From: an uncultured Eubacteriales bacterium
GTDB taxonomy: Bacteria > Bacillota > Clostridia > Oscillospirales > Acutalibacteraceae
Length of the DNA stretch: 64,000 nt
NCBI GenBank assembly: GCA_900314355.1
Contig: OMUY01000038.1
Span: forward strand, 1-64,000
Direction of reading: 5' to 3'
The position numbers were made by a program, and so were the translations under genes. Positions 1 to 8,788 of this stretch are shown piece after piece. The first letter of the stretch is position 1, and the number at the start of each line of letters is the position of its first letter. The notes under the pieces were generated by a model. It saw nothing but the letters and a program-made list of their open reading frames with translations, did not search any database and was not told the origin of the DNA.

Positions 1-127
1 AATTTAAAAAAGCGCATTTATAAAAAAATAATATAAAGCCCTAAATGAAAATTCTGCGGCGGCAGGAAAATCTTTAAGTTTTACGAAAATAAGGGAGAAA
101 AATTCAAACGGAAGAACAGTCCGGATT

Positions 128-156
128 TAAAAAAAACCTCCCCGAAAAGGAGGTTT
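128..156 (-). terminator. Rho-independent terminator after rhaD
   Basis: Read on the minus strand, an 8-bp stem (AAACCTCC paired with GGAGGTTT, 134-141 with 149-156) is followed by a run of U. It lies about 25 bp past the rhaD stop and closes the leftward gene run. Bases 1-127 are AT-rich; I see no gene or other signal in them. Confidence 0.85.
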
Positions 157-181
157 ATTAAAAAATGGTTTTTTGACAAGT

Positions 182-1006
182 TCAGATATCCGTCACCAGA
201 TCGCCGTTGATATCAACGTTATAAGGCTTTGCCAAAGACATAATATCGTCTTTTGAAAGGTGGTATTTTTTGCCGCCCATAGATCTGACTTTAACGACAA
301 TCTCCGCCGCTTTTTCAACAGTTTCCATAAGTCCGAAGGCGGAATCGAAATCCTCTCCGGAGACGAAAGCCCCGTGGAAACACCATACGACAATATCGTA
401 ATCTTTTATAAGCTCGGACGTTCTTACGGCTATTTCCCTGCCGCCCGGAACCATCCACGGAATGACGGCAACGCCTTTGGGGAAAACTATGGGGCATTCC
501 GTCATGGAATCCCAAAGCTCTGTTGTAAATACCTTAGTATCCTGCTTGAGAACATATGTGAGCGCGATTAAATTCACGGGATGGGCGTGATATATAACTC
601 TGTACCTGCCGTCTGTCTGCTTTTTTTTGACCTCATGGTTCATAAGATGTGTGGGAAGCTCGCTCGTGGGTCTTCCGCCAGACTCAAGACCCCATACTAT
701 CTTGTATTTTGTTCCGGTGTCGTCTATTTTTATTATAGCGACGTTGTTTTCCGGGTCTGATTTCGTATTTCTGAAATATTTTCCGCTGCCTGTCACCATG
801 AAATATTCGTTTTTGAGACCGGGTACAGACGCGCCAATTTCAGCCCAGTCCCTGTCAAATGAAAAATTTTCAATTACCTCTTCCGAGTCTTTATCCGACA
901 GTCTGTAAGACATATTGCCGCCGTTCCTCTCGTTCCAGCCGTTTGAATAGCTGAGAAAAGTCATATTGAGGAACTCTTTGAAAAATTTCGCTTCGTGTAT
1001 ATCCAT
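182..1006 (-). CDS. rhaD: Rhamnulose-1-phosphate aldolase (class II aldolase)
   Basis: Zinc-dependent class II aldolase; the family enzyme cleaves L-rhamnulose 1-phosphate into dihydroxyacetone phosphate and L-lactaldehyde in the cytoplasm. The protein shows the RhaD pattern: GWNERNGGNMSYRL near the N-terminus, the phosphate-binding TGSGKYFRN, the catalytic glutamate in GRPTSELPTH, the zinc ligands in HAHPVN and a late histidine in FHGAF. I chose the ATG at 1006 because a GAGG element precedes it and the resulting 274 residues match the usual RhaD length; an ATG at 1063 adds 19 residues but lacks a ribosome binding site. No other rhamnose genes are visible. It is last in the run, behind the transketolase genes, so another sugar-phosphate substrate is possible. 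Confidence 0.85.
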   Translation of the reverse strand: MDIHEAKFFKEFLNMTFLSYSNGWNERNGGNMSYRLSDKDSEEVIENFSFDRDWAEIGASVPGLKNEYFMVTGSGKYFRNTKSDPENNVAIIKIDDTGTKYKIVWGLESGGRPTSELPTHLMNHEVKKKQTDGRYRVIYHAHPVNLIALTYVLKQDTKVFTTELWDSMTECPIVFPKGVAVIPWMVPGGREIAVRTSELIKDYDIVVWCFHGAFVSGEDFDSAFGLMETVEKAAEIVVKVRSMGGKKYHLSKDDIMSLAKPYNVDINGDLVTDI

Positions 1007-1081
1007 TTTTATTTTTTCCGCCTCATAAAATCCAAACACGAAGAGAACAAAGTCTCTCCGCATTTGAATGTTGAATTTTAA

Positions 1082-2029
1082 TTATTTCTTGAGATCAATG
1101 GCTTTCTTCGCTTTTTCGACGATATTCTGAGCGTTTAATCCGAATATATCGAGAAGCTCGAGAGCAGGTCCCGATTTTCCGAATCTGTCCTCAACTCCTA
1201 CTCTGAGAACAGGTACGGGATAAGTCTCCGAAAGGCACTCGGCGACAGCTCCGCCGAGTCCGCCGATGACATTGTGCTCTTCCGCCGTGACTATCGCGCC
1301 TGTCTTTTTTGCGGCGTCGAGAAGAATCTCTTTGTCAAGAGGCTTAATTGTCGCCATATTGATTACGGCGGCGCTCACTCCCTCGTCAGAAAGTATATCC
1401 GCCGCCTGAAGCGCTCTTTCAACCAAAAGACCTGTAGCGACGATTGTCACGTCTGTTCCCTGCCTTAAATACGAGCCTTTGCCTACTTCAAACTTGTAAG
1501 TTTCGTCAAAAACTCTCGGCACGGCGAGTCTGCCAAACCTCATGTAAACGGGTCCGTCTATTTCGGGAGCCGCCAAAACGGCAAGTCTCGCCTCGATGTC
1601 GTCGGCAGGATTTATTATAGTCATGCCGGGTATTGTCCTCATAAGAGCTATATCCTCGCAGCACTGATGTGAAGCTCCGTCCTCGCCTACTGAGATGCCT
1701 GCGTGCGTAGCTCCGATATTTACGTTCAAATGGGGATAGCCCAAAGTGTTTCTGACCTGTTCAAATGCTCTGCCGGCGGCGAACATTGCGAAAGACGAGC
1801 AGAAAACTGTGTAGCCCGCTGTCGCGAGTCCCGCCGCGACGCCTATCATATTCTCTTCGGCTATGCCGCAGTCTACGAATCTGTCGGGATAAGCCGCCTT
1901 AAATTTAGAAGTCCTTGTAGCCGCTGCGAGATCCGCGTCGAGAACTACCATTTTTTCATTTCTGCCGCCCAATTCAACCAAGGCTTTTCCGTAAGCGTCT
2001 CTTGTCGCTGTCTTTACTGCATCCGCCAT
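1082..2029 (-). CDS. Transketolase, C-terminal subunit
   Basis: Second half of a split transketolase, 315 residues, carrying the pyrimidine-binding and C-terminal transketolase domains. With the upstream partner it should form the thiamine-diphosphate enzyme that moves two-carbon units between pentose-phosphate sugars in the cytoplasm. Visible features are the Pyr-domain stretch FVDCGIAEENMIGVAAGLA, whose glutamate normally activates the TPP pyrimidine ring, then GATHAGISVGEDGASHQ, and a C-terminal domain with AEEHNVIGGLGGAVAE. The start ATG is one base past the stop of the N-terminal subunit gene, so the two are translationally linked. A DXS-like or other TPP enzyme is less likely, given the paired N-half. 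Confidence 0.93.
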   Translation of the reverse strand: MADAVKTATRDAYGKALVELGGRNEKMVVLDADLAAATRTSKFKAAYPDRFVDCGIAEENMIGVAAGLATAGYTVFCSSFAMFAAGRAFEQVRNTLGYPHLNVNIGATHAGISVGEDGASHQCCEDIALMRTIPGMTIINPADDIEARLAVLAAPEIDGPVYMRFGRLAVPRVFDETYKFEVGKGSYLRQGTDVTIVATGLLVERALQAADILSDEGVSAAVINMATIKPLDKEILLDAAKKTGAIVTAEEHNVIGGLGGAVAECLSETYPVPVLRVGVEDRFGKSGPALELLDIFGLNAQNIVEKAKKAIDLKK

Positions 2030-2030
2030 A

Positions 2031-2876
2031 TCACATTGCCTCCGCTTCTTTAAGTTCCGCGGCTAATTCATCCATAGCCTGCTTGTACTCCTCCGCATTC
2101 GGAGCTTTCCCGTGCCAGCCTACCGAGCCTTCCATATATGAAACGCCCTTGCCTTTCAAAGTCTTTGCGACAATGCAGGTTGGCTTTTCTGTTTCGGATT
2201 TCGCCTTATTTACGGCTTTCTCAATCTCGTCAAAATCAGCACCGTCAATCTCGATTACATTCCAGTTAAAAGCTTTGAACTTATCCGCAATAGGTTCCGC
2301 AGAGTTAACCTCGCCTATTGTTCCGTCTATCTGGAGACCGTTGTAATCCACGAAAGCGGTGAGGCATGAAAGCTTTTTATCGCCTGCGAACATAGCCGCT
2401 TCCCAAACCTGTCCTTCCTCGATTTCTCCGTCGCCGAGAATTGTGTAGACTCTGAACTTGTTTCCCTGAAACTTTGATGCGAGAGCCATTCCGCACGCCG
2501 CGGAGAAGCCCTGACCGAGCGAGCCGGTTGACATATCCACGCCAGGAACCGTATTCATATTCGGATGGCCCTGAAGATATGAATCGGGTTTTCTGAGAGT
2601 CGCGAGATCCTCAACAGGGAAAAAACCTCTTTCCGCGAGAGCCGCGTAAAGAGCGGGAGCCGCGTGTCCTTTTGAGAGGACAAGTCTGTCTCTGTCCGCT
2701 TTTTTCGGATCCTTGGGGTCAATATTCATCTCGGCAAAATAGAGATATGAAAGGATCTCCGCTATGTCGAGCGATCCGCCCGGATGACCTGATTTTGCGT
2801 TATAAGTGCCTACGATGACGCCCTGCCTTATTTTGGCTGCTTCAATCGTAAGCTTCTTTTTCAATTCAGCATTCAT
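2031..2876 (-). CDS. Transketolase, N-terminal subunit
   Basis: TPP-binding half of the split transketolase, 281 residues. It shows the substrate and cofactor signatures SGHPGGSLDIAEI, LSKGHAAPALYAAL, STGSLGQGFSAACGMAL and the magnesium-TPP motif GDGEIEEGQVWEA followed by VDYNGLQIDG. Splitting this enzyme into two adjacent genes is common in Clostridia and archaea. The ATG follows a GGAG-type ribosome binding site in the short gap after the metallophosphoesterase gene, so it is probably cotranscribed with it. It supplies ribose and erythrose phosphates through the non-oxidative pentose phosphate pathway. Confidence 0.94.
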   Translation of the reverse strand: MNAELKKKLTIEAAKIRQGVIVGTYNAKSGHPGGSLDIAEILSYLYFAEMNIDPKDPKKADRDRLVLSKGHAAPALYAALAERGFFPVEDLATLRKPDSYLQGHPNMNTVPGVDMSTGSLGQGFSAACGMALASKFQGNKFRVYTILGDGEIEEGQVWEAAMFAGDKKLSCLTAFVDYNGLQIDGTIGEVNSAEPIADKFKAFNWNVIEIDGADFDEIEKAVNKAKSETEKPTCIVAKTLKGKGVSYMEGSVGWHGKAPNAEEYKQAMDELAAELKEAEAM

Positions 2877-2895
2877 CTTCTTAATTCACTCCTAA

Positions 2896-3780
2896 TCAAA
2901 TAATATTTATTTTCATAACCTCCGGTCTGTTAAACATTCTCGGAACAAACGAGTATCCTTCAAGTCCGGAGTTCAAAAACATCGTCATATCGCCGAAATT
3001 GTATTCGCCCTTTGAATATTCCGGAAAAAATCCAAGTTCCGGAGCGAAAATTCCTTTGTCGATAATCGGTATTCTCCACAGTCCGCCGTGGTAATGTCCG
3101 CAGAAAACGGCGTCTGTGTTTCTATTGTCGTATTTTGTGTAGATAAAAGTATTCGGTCTGTGGGCAAGCAGAAGCTTTGCAGCATCGGTGTTTTCAAAGT
3201 CGAGAAGAAATTTTCTCGCTTCGGAGCCGATCCACCTGTTGTAGTAGTCCTCCTCAAAAACTCCGTAATCAAAAAATCCGCCTATTCTGAAATCTCTGCC
3301 CTTTATTTTCACGTCGTCATATTCGTAATTCAAAAATCTTATTCCGGCGTGTTCGACTGTTTGTCTCAGATTTTCGCCGGACGCTTCTTCCCATCTGATA
3401 TCGTGATTGCCTACAGAAAAATAAGACGGAGCGATTTTTGAAATATTTTCAAGGACAACTTTTGAATAGTCCGACGAAAGAAATGTCTTTCCGGAAAAGT
3501 TTTTGTAATCGAAAAAATCTCCCGTAATGAAAATAACATCCGGATTTACGCTTTTTATCTTATTTACAAGCAGTCTTCCGTCTTTTCCAAAACGCGAAAA
3601 ATGAAGATCGGAAACAGCCGCGGCAATCACCGGTTCAACGCGCCGGTCATAATCTTCGGTTTTCAAGACGTATTTAGTAATCTGTATAAAGTTATCGGAT
3701 ATAACGGCTTCGCAGGCGGCCGCTCCGGCAATAGTTCCCGCAGCTCTGCCAGCCGTCTTTACAAGTTTTTCGTAGTTCAT
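2896..3780 (-). CDS. Calcineurin-like metallophosphoesterase (YkuE-like)
   Basis: A 294-residue metallophosphoesterase with the dinuclear-metal motifs in order: AVSDLHFSRFG (D-x-H), FITGDFFDY (GD), SVGNHDIRW (GNHD), LLLAHRPN and FCGHYHGG (GHxH). The N-terminus has a short small-residue hydrophobic stretch (AAGTIAGAAACEAVI, about residues 13-27) that could be a weak membrane segment, as in YkuE-type relatives that act at the cell envelope. The physiological substrate cannot be read from sequence; phosphodiesters or lipid-linked phosphates such as UDP-sugar lipids are family possibilities. It lies between rluD and the transketolase genes with short gaps, probably in the same transcript. Confidence 0.85.
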   Translation of the reverse strand: MNYEKLVKTAGRAAGTIAGAAACEAVISDNFIQITKYVLKTEDYDRRVEPVIAAAVSDLHFSRFGKDGRLLVNKIKSVNPDVIFITGDFFDYKNFSGKTFLSSDYSKVVLENISKIAPSYFSVGNHDIRWEEASGENLRQTVEHAGIRFLNYEYDDVKIKGRDFRIGGFFDYGVFEEDYYNRWIGSEARKFLLDFENTDAAKLLLAHRPNTFIYTKYDNRNTDAVFCGHYHGGLWRIPIIDKGIFAPELGFFPEYSKGEYNFGDMTMFLNSGLEGYSFVPRMFNRPEVMKINII

Positions 3781-3807
3781 TCGATTATTTTTCTGACAGA
3801 AATATTT

Positions 3808-4722
3808 TTATTTTCTTCTTATCTTTTCCAAAAATTCGGTAAAATATTCAGGCAGTTCGGAATCAAATTCCATATACTCTTTTGTTATGGGATGAATAAA
3901 CCCGAGCACTTTCGCGTGGAGGCATTGACCGTCGAGACCGAAAGTATGTCTGCTGTCTCCGTATACGGCGTCGCCGGCAACCGGGTGGCCTTTGTATGAC
4001 GCGTGAACCCTTATCTGGTGCGTTCTGCCTGTCTCAAGCTTAAATTTTACGAGCGAAAATCCGTCAAAATCTTCGAGCGTCTCGTAATGAGTTACGGCTT
4101 TTCTCGCGTTGAGCCCGTTTACTTCCTGCTTTTTTCTGTCTTTCGGACTTCTTCCTATCGGCAAATCGATTGTGCCTGACGGCTCTTTGAAATGACCGAC
4201 GACAACGGCGTAATATTCGCGTTTAAAAGAATGAGCCTTTATCTGCTCCGCAAGTCCTATATGCGCCTCGTCATTTTTGGCAACCGCCAAAAGTCCTGAC
4301 GTGTCCTTGTCAATTCTGTGGACTATTCCCGGACGGACGACTCCGTTTATGCCGGAAAGCGACGAGCCGCAGTGATACAGCAAAGCGTTGACAAGCGTTC
4401 CGGAATAATGACCCGGCGCAGGATGAACAACCATGCCTTTCGGCTTATTGACAACAAGCAGACAATCATCCTCGTAAACTATATCAAGCGGTATGTTTTC
4501 GGGGACTATCTCACTTTTTTCAGGCTCCGGAAAATCTGCCGAAACAATGTCGCCCGATTTTATCTTTAAGCTTTTTGAAGCTTTTTTTAAATTTACAGAG
4601 ACAAGGCCTTTTTCTATAATATTCTGAGCTCTCGACCTCGTAAGACCCGATTTTTCGGAGATGAAGACGTCGAGCCTTTTGCCGGAATCCTCATTAGACG
4701 CGGCATAATCCTCGCGTGTCAT
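3808..4722 (-). CDS. rluD: Ribosomal large-subunit pseudouridine synthase, RluD/RluA family
   Basis: Converts uridines of 23S rRNA to pseudouridine. An N-terminal S4 RNA-binding domain (GKRLDVFISEKSGLTRSRAQ) is followed by the catalytic domain with the RluA-family signature HRIDKDTSGLLAVAKN, whose aspartate is the nucleophile, and RTHQIRVH near the C-terminus. I place the start at the ATG of 4722 (304 residues): it overlaps the lspA stop in an ATGA junction and has AGAGGA just upstream. A start at 4797 would add 25 basic residues and overlap lspA by about 80 bp. The lspA-rluD pairing is widespread in Bacillota. Which uridines are modified cannot be told from sequence. Confidence 0.92.
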   Translation of the reverse strand: MTREDYAASNEDSGKRLDVFISEKSGLTRSRAQNIIEKGLVSVNLKKASKSLKIKSGDIVSADFPEPEKSEIVPENIPLDIVYEDDCLLVVNKPKGMVVHPAPGHYSGTLVNALLYHCGSSLSGINGVVRPGIVHRIDKDTSGLLAVAKNDEAHIGLAEQIKAHSFKREYYAVVVGHFKEPSGTIDLPIGRSPKDRKKQEVNGLNARKAVTHYETLEDFDGFSLVKFKLETGRTHQIRVHASYKGHPVAGDAVYGDSRHTFGLDGQCLHAKVLGFIHPITKEYMEFDSELPEYFTEFLEKIRRK

Positions 4723-5246
4723 GAATTTTCCTCTTTTTCCGGAATATCGCCTTCGGTTTTTTTCTTCTTTCCGAAAAAGGCGTCTGCTATAACCCAAATT
4801 ACAATAACGGCGGCGCCGAGAGTTATCAGGGTATCGGAAAAATTGAAAACGGCGAATTTCATAAATAAAAAATCAAAATAATCGACTACGAATTTATAAA
4901 AAATTCTTTCGATTAAATTTCCTATTCCGCCCGAAATTATCATCACAAGAGCTGCTTTGACCGCCGCGCTTCCGACTTTTCCCGACATCAGAAGAAAAAT
5001 AAGGAAAACTATCATAACGCCCGTGACGCCGACGAGAAAAACCGATTTGCCGCTCATCAAAGAAAACGCCGCCCCGGTGTTTTCGACGTATCTGAGCCCG
5101 AGAACTTTAGGTATCACTGTGACAAGACCGGTTCCCGATAATTTTTCCGCCGCAAGGCGTCTGAACAGAGTCGAAAGACCGACGGACAACAGTATGACAA
5201 CTATTTCAACCGTTATTTCCGCCGCTCTCGATTTTTTCTTGCTCAT
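4719..5246 (-). CDS. lspA: Lipoprotein signal peptidase (signal peptidase II)
   Basis: Membrane aspartyl protease that removes signal peptides from diacylglyceryl-prolipoproteins. The 175-residue protein has four hydrophobic segments. The two catalytic aspartates are both present, in VVDYFDF and in FNFSDTLI (the usual pattern is NxAD). The conserved GNLIDR motif reads GNLIER here, a conservative change. The C-terminus is a short charged tail (KKKKTEGDIPEKEE). The gene sits just after the divIVA-like gene and overlaps rluD in an ATGA junction, the normal Gram-positive order apart from the missing ileS. Confidence 0.93.
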   Translation of the reverse strand: MSKKKSRAAEITVEIVVILLSVGLSTLFRRLAAEKLSGTGLVTVIPKVLGLRYVENTGAAFSLMSGKSVFLVGVTGVMIVFLIFLLMSGKVGSAAVKAALVMIISGGIGNLIERIFYKFVVDYFDFLFMKFAVFNFSDTLITLGAAVIVIWVIADAFFGKKKKTEGDIPEKEENS

Positions 5247-5255
5247 ATTGTTTTT

Positions 5256-7229
5256 TTATTTCTTCTTTTTATTCTTTTTCTTTTTGTTTTTCTTCTGAGG
5301 CGCAGGTTCTTTTTTCGGCTTGTCCTCAAACATGCTGAAATCTATTTCGTCAGGCTTGAAATTGAAATCGTCGGGAACATCTTTTCCTTTTTGTTCCGAG
5401 GATTTGTCCGAATCGTCTGCTCCCGAGAAAATATCTCCGCCGTCAGAAGATAAATCCGTATTTTCCTCTTCTTCCGGTTTTTCGCCGGTTTCCGCCGGTT
5501 TTTCGGTCAAGTCTTCCGGACTGTCGTTTTCAAGATTGTCAAAGTCGTGATTTTCGTCCTCATCGTCGAGAGAATCCCACTCCCAATCATCGTCGGACTT
5601 TTCGTCTTTTTTGTTCTGAACTGATTCTTTATCTGTATTTGTTTTTGTTTCGGGTTCTGTCTTTTTTGTCTCGGTTTCAGAAAGAGAATTTTCTTTTTCG
5701 TCTTTTTCTTCAGCATCATTTTCGAGGTCGTTAAAATCGCTGTTTTCATCCTCGTCGTCAAGAGAGTCCCATTCCCATCCGCCGTCGTCGTCTGATTTTT
5801 TCTGTTCGGTTTCGTCTTTGGCTGTCTCTTCTTCTGATGATTCTTCGTCAGCTTTGTCTGTGTTTTCATCGGAATTTTCGTCTGCGGCGTCCGCAGAATC
5901 AGACTCTGCTTTTTCATCGGCGATGTCCGATTTGCTTTCATCTTCGTTGGCTTTTTCCTCGGCTTTATTTTCATCTGCCGACGCTTCTGCCTTTTCTTTT
6001 TCGTATTTGTTTTCCTCAACGGAAATTTCAGAGAGCATTTCAGCCTGTTTGTCGACTATTTCCTTCGCGTCGGCATCGTCAGATTCGCTGTTTTTGTCTT
6101 TTGAAGAAGCTATTTTCTTTGAATTTGCAAACACGTCGTTTACGTCTACTCCGAAGCAGTTGAGAACGCCGTCGATATTTTCGTCCCTTACGGCGTCGTT
6201 CAAAAGGTCGTTGTCTGCCAAGAGCGGGAGCGGCTCGATTTTAGCGTCGTCCGGTCTCTCCACATTTTCGGAAATCTCAATACCCGAATAAGTCTCGTTT
6301 AATTTTTCAATAGTATTTTTCAGCTCTTCTACGGCTTTTGAAACATCAGACTTGAATTTTTCGTATTTATCGTACTGATTGTTTTTGTCGCCGTTCAATC
6401 TTTCCGTCTCGTCTTTGACGGATTTGTTTATTCCGTTGGCGTCGGACTGGCTCTTGAGGTATAGTGACGCCGCCTCGGATTTCACCCTGTTAATAAGAGT
6501 TTCGGAATATACGTCCGCTCTGTGAGTTATCGAGTCGGCTTTTCCCCTCGCCGCCGCGACAAGTGAATTTGCCTTCATGACGGCGTCTTTTTTTACCTCA
6601 AAAGACTGGCTTCTCAATTCGTCCGCCTGCTGTTTTTCTCTCTGGATATCCAAAGTAAGGCTGTCTATTCTCGCCTGCGCTTCTTTTTCCGCTTCGGCAA
6701 GACGCTTATCGGCGGCATCTCCGGCCTCCCTGATTTTATCGTTTGCCTGTTCTTCCGCTTCGCTTATTATGGAATCGGCCTTGCTGTTTGCCTTCTTTGC
6801 CGTCTCTTCAGCCGCTTTCTGAGCGTTTTCAAGTATCTCTTTAGCCGTAGCCTGCGCTTCGGTAATAATCTTATCTCTCTCGGCGTACGACTCCTTAGCC
6901 TTCTCCTTTGCGGCGTTGATGATATTTCTGCCCTCGTTTTTGGACGCCTCTATCATCTTTGCGACGACCGATTCCGCGCCGGAAATTGTCTGAGATGCGG
7001 TTTTCTGGGCGGACATAATGGTGTCCGTCATATATTTGTCGTTGTTTTTGTACTCGTCGAGCTTTTTCGCAAAAACGGTCAGCCTTCTTGCGAGTTCTTT
7101 ATTTTCCTTTACTACGGTGTCATATTCGTCGGCCAATGATGATTTGTAGTCATCGACGCCTTTTTTAAGGTAATTACCGTTTTCATCCGTTTCAAATATA
7201 TGGTTTCTGATGTCATCAGCTGAAATCAT
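5256..7229 (-). CDS. divIVA: Large DivIVA-domain coiled-coil protein
   Basis: Probable division/polarity scaffold. The first ~45 residues fit a DivIVA lipid-binding head (ISADDIRNHIF... DDYKSSLADEYDTVVKENKEL). About residues 45-320 are a long coiled coil rich in A, K, E and Q. From ~330 onward the chain is extremely acidic and low in complexity, then ends in a lysine block (QKKNKKKKNKKKK). Within the acidic part a segment around WEWDSLDDEDEN occurs twice, about 65 residues apart. At 657 residues it is several times longer than ordinary DivIVA (about 150-250). It sits between sepF and lspA where divIVA is expected. DivIVA binds negatively curved membrane and recruits partners; what the charged tail binds is unknown. 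Confidence 0.8.
   Translation of the reverse strand: MISADDIRNHIFETDENGNYLKKGVDDYKSSLADEYDTVVKENKELARRLTVFAKKLDEYKNNDKYMTDTIMSAQKTASQTISGAESVVAKMIEASKNEGRNIINAAKEKAKESYAERDKIITEAQATAKEILENAQKAAEETAKKANSKADSIISEAEEQANDKIREAGDAADKRLAEAEKEAQARIDSLTLDIQREKQQADELRSQSFEVKKDAVMKANSLVAAARGKADSITHRADVYSETLINRVKSEAASLYLKSQSDANGINKSVKDETERLNGDKNNQYDKYEKFKSDVSKAVEELKNTIEKLNETYSGIEISENVERPDDAKIEPLPLLADNDLLNDAVRDENIDGVLNCFGVDVNDVFANSKKIASSKDKNSESDDADAKEIVDKQAEMLSEISVEENKYEKEKAEASADENKAEEKANEDESKSDIADEKAESDSADAADENSDENTDKADEESSEEETAKDETEQKKSDDDGGWEWDSLDDEDENSDFNDLENDAEEKDEKENSLSETETKKTEPETKTNTDKESVQNKKDEKSDDDWEWDSLDDEDENHDFDNLENDSPEDLTEKPAETGEKPEEEENTDLSSDGGDIFSGADDSDKSSEQKGKDVPDDFNFKPDEIDFSMFEDKPKKEPAPQKKNKKKKNKKKK
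5527..5785 (-). repeat. Duplicated tryptophan-acidic segment in the divIVA-like gene
   Basis: Two copies of a ~20-residue segment (WEWDSLDDEDEN followed by S/H-D-F-N/D-D/N-LEND) are encoded at about 5721-5785 and 5527-5595. The flanking sequence is degenerate acidic repeat. The tight conservation inside a low-complexity region suggests a short linear binding motif. Confidence 0.8.
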
Positions 7230-7327
7230 TTTATTTTCTTTCCTCCCGAAAATATAAGTAAACCGACGTATTTTAATTTTTCAGAAAAGCTTTCAATAAA
7301 TCGGCAAAATAAAATTGGCGGCGAATT

Positions 7328-8047
7328 TTATATCGCGATATCGTCGTAAATTCTCTGGTTGTTTGCTATATCGCCCGAGATATTGACATCTCTCGGCGAG
7401 AAAATATAAACTTCCTGTGAAATCTCGATAACATGACCGCGAATTGCGAAGATCACTCCGGAGATATAATCTATCATTCTCGTTTTTTTGTCCTCGGACG
7501 TCAAGCCGAAATCAATTATTACGGTATTGCCGGATCTGAGCTGTTCGCACGGAGATTTGATATCGCTGAATACTTTAGGTCTGAAAATAATAATGTTCAT
7601 GTTTTCTCCTTCATTTTCTTTTGGAGCATACCGAATAACCTTAGGTTCGGACTGATTTCTCGTATTTGTACGCCTCTGAAAATCTCTTGAATTATCAACG
7701 TTTTTCATCTGCTGTCTCCGCTGCTCTCCGATCCGAGACTCCCTTTCGGATTCATATCGTTTTCTGCGCTCCTCGGCGGAACGCTGTCTTTCGATTTTTT
7801 TATCCTGCCTTCTCTTTTCGGCTGTCTCAGCGTACTCGTTTTCGGATTTGCCGGCATATCCTGTGTGTTTTTCTCTTTCGACGTCTGTGCCGCCGTCGTC
7901 TTCTGTTTCCACATATACGTCGGAATCATCGTCGGAATCCTCGTCGAAATCCGACAACTCATCGTTATATGAAAAGTCTGTTCCAACATCAGTTTCATCG
8001 GAGTCGCTGCTCACGAAGAGGTTTCTCACCGCACTTTTGAAACTCAA
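7328..8047 (-). CDS. sepF: Cell division protein SepF
   Basis: Membrane-associated FtsZ-binding protein that tethers and bundles FtsZ at the septum. The C-terminal ~85 residues are a clear SepF core: IIIFRPKVFSDIKSPCEQLRSG, VIIDFGLTSEDKKTRMIDYISG, then VIEISQEVYIFSPRDV. The N-terminal part resembles the family's amphipathic membrane-targeting helix (SFKSAVRNLF), followed by an acidic stretch and a long R/Q/E-rich linker. No ATG is available; I prefer the TTG at 8047 because GGGAGG lies 7 nt upstream. The TTG at 8062 would add five residues but lacks a ribosome binding site. The gene follows yggS directly, as in most Gram-positive clusters. Confidence 0.9.
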   Translation of the reverse strand: MSFKSAVRNLFVSSDSDETDVGTDFSYNDELSDFDEDSDDDSDVYVETEDDGGTDVEREKHTGYAGKSENEYAETAEKRRQDKKIERQRSAEERRKRYESERESRIGEQRRQQMKNVDNSRDFQRRTNTRNQSEPKVIRYAPKENEGENMNIIIFRPKVFSDIKSPCEQLRSGNTVIIDFGLTSEDKKTRMIDYISGVIFAIRGHVIEISQEVYIFSPRDVNISGDIANNQRIYDDIAI

Positions 8048-8062
8048 TTTGAAGCCTCCCAA

Positions 8063-8788
8063 TTAATGTTTTTTTGAATAATCTCTTGCTCCGAATACAG
8101 CCGAGCCGATTCTGACCTCGGTCGAGCCGCATTCAACAGCTTCTATATAATCGTGGCTCATTCCCATTGAGAGAATGTTCATATTTATATTATCTTGTTT
8201 TTTATCTTGGATGTCAACAAATAATTTGCGCATTTCCTCAAAGAGACGTCTCAGCTCCCGCTTGTCGTCCGTCGCCGGAGGAATTGTCATAAGTCCCTGA
8301 ATTTTGACCCTTCCCAATTCCGAAATCTGCGCTGCTTTTTCCTCGACTTCCGATATGTCAAAACCCGTCTTGGACTGCTCGCCGCCTATATTCACCTCGA
8401 TAAGCACATTCATGTCAACGCCGTGTTTTTCGCACTGGCGCTCTATCTCCTCGGCGACCTCCATGCTGTCGACCGATTCAATCATATCAACCTCTGTTAT
8501 AATTTTTCTGACCTTGTTTGTCTGAAGATGACCGATTAGGTGTTTTTCCACTCCGTCAAGGTTGAGGAAATCTTTTTTATCGAGAAATTCTTTTACATAA
8601 TTTTCTCCGATAAGGTCTATTCCGTCGGCGATCGCCCTGTTTACGAGATAATTTTCCTGCAGCTTCGTGACTGCCATAAATCTTACGTCCTCGGGTTTTC
8701 TGCCGGAGCGCAATGCCGCCTCCGCTATCTGTTCCCTGATTCTTTTGATATTATCGTCAACTTTTATAAGCTCGGATTGATTTTCCAT
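8063..8788 (-). CDS. yggS: PLP-binding YggS family protein (pyridoxal phosphate homeostasis)
   Basis: Alanine-racemase-fold PLP carrier thought to buffer free pyridoxal phosphate. The PLP lysine lies in MAVTKLQENY, followed by GENYVKEFLDK; the C-terminal barrel has LSMGMSHDYIEAVECGSTEVRIGSAVFG, the phosphate-binding end. I chose ATG 8788 (241 residues) because AAAGGA sits about 8 nt upstream; a TTG at 8809 is possible. The gene overlaps the end of the upstream HlyD-like gene by 32 bp in another frame and abuts sepF. The coupling yggS-sepF is conserved across Gram-positives although no division role for YggS is proven. Confidence 0.93.
   Translation of the reverse strand: MENQSELIKVDDNIKRIREQIAEAALRSGRKPEDVRFMAVTKLQENYLVNRAIADGIDLIGENYVKEFLDKKDFLNLDGVEKHLIGHLQTNKVRKIITEVDMIESVDSMEVAEEIERQCEKHGVDMNVLIEVNIGGEQSKTGFDISEVEEKAAQISELGRVKIQGLMTIPPATDDKRELRRLFEEMRKLFVDIQDKKQDNINMNILSMGMSHDYIEAVECGSTEVRIGSAVFGARDYSKKH

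Noticed and set aside
5507..6291. Serine-rich and lysine/threonine-rich frames overlapping the divIVA-like gene
   Set aside because: These are shadows of the acidic low-complexity region in other frames.
7230..7327. Internal promoter upstream of the divIVA-like gene (TTGAAA with a weak -10)
   Set aside because: The best -10 candidate is poor, so it is not listed as a feature.
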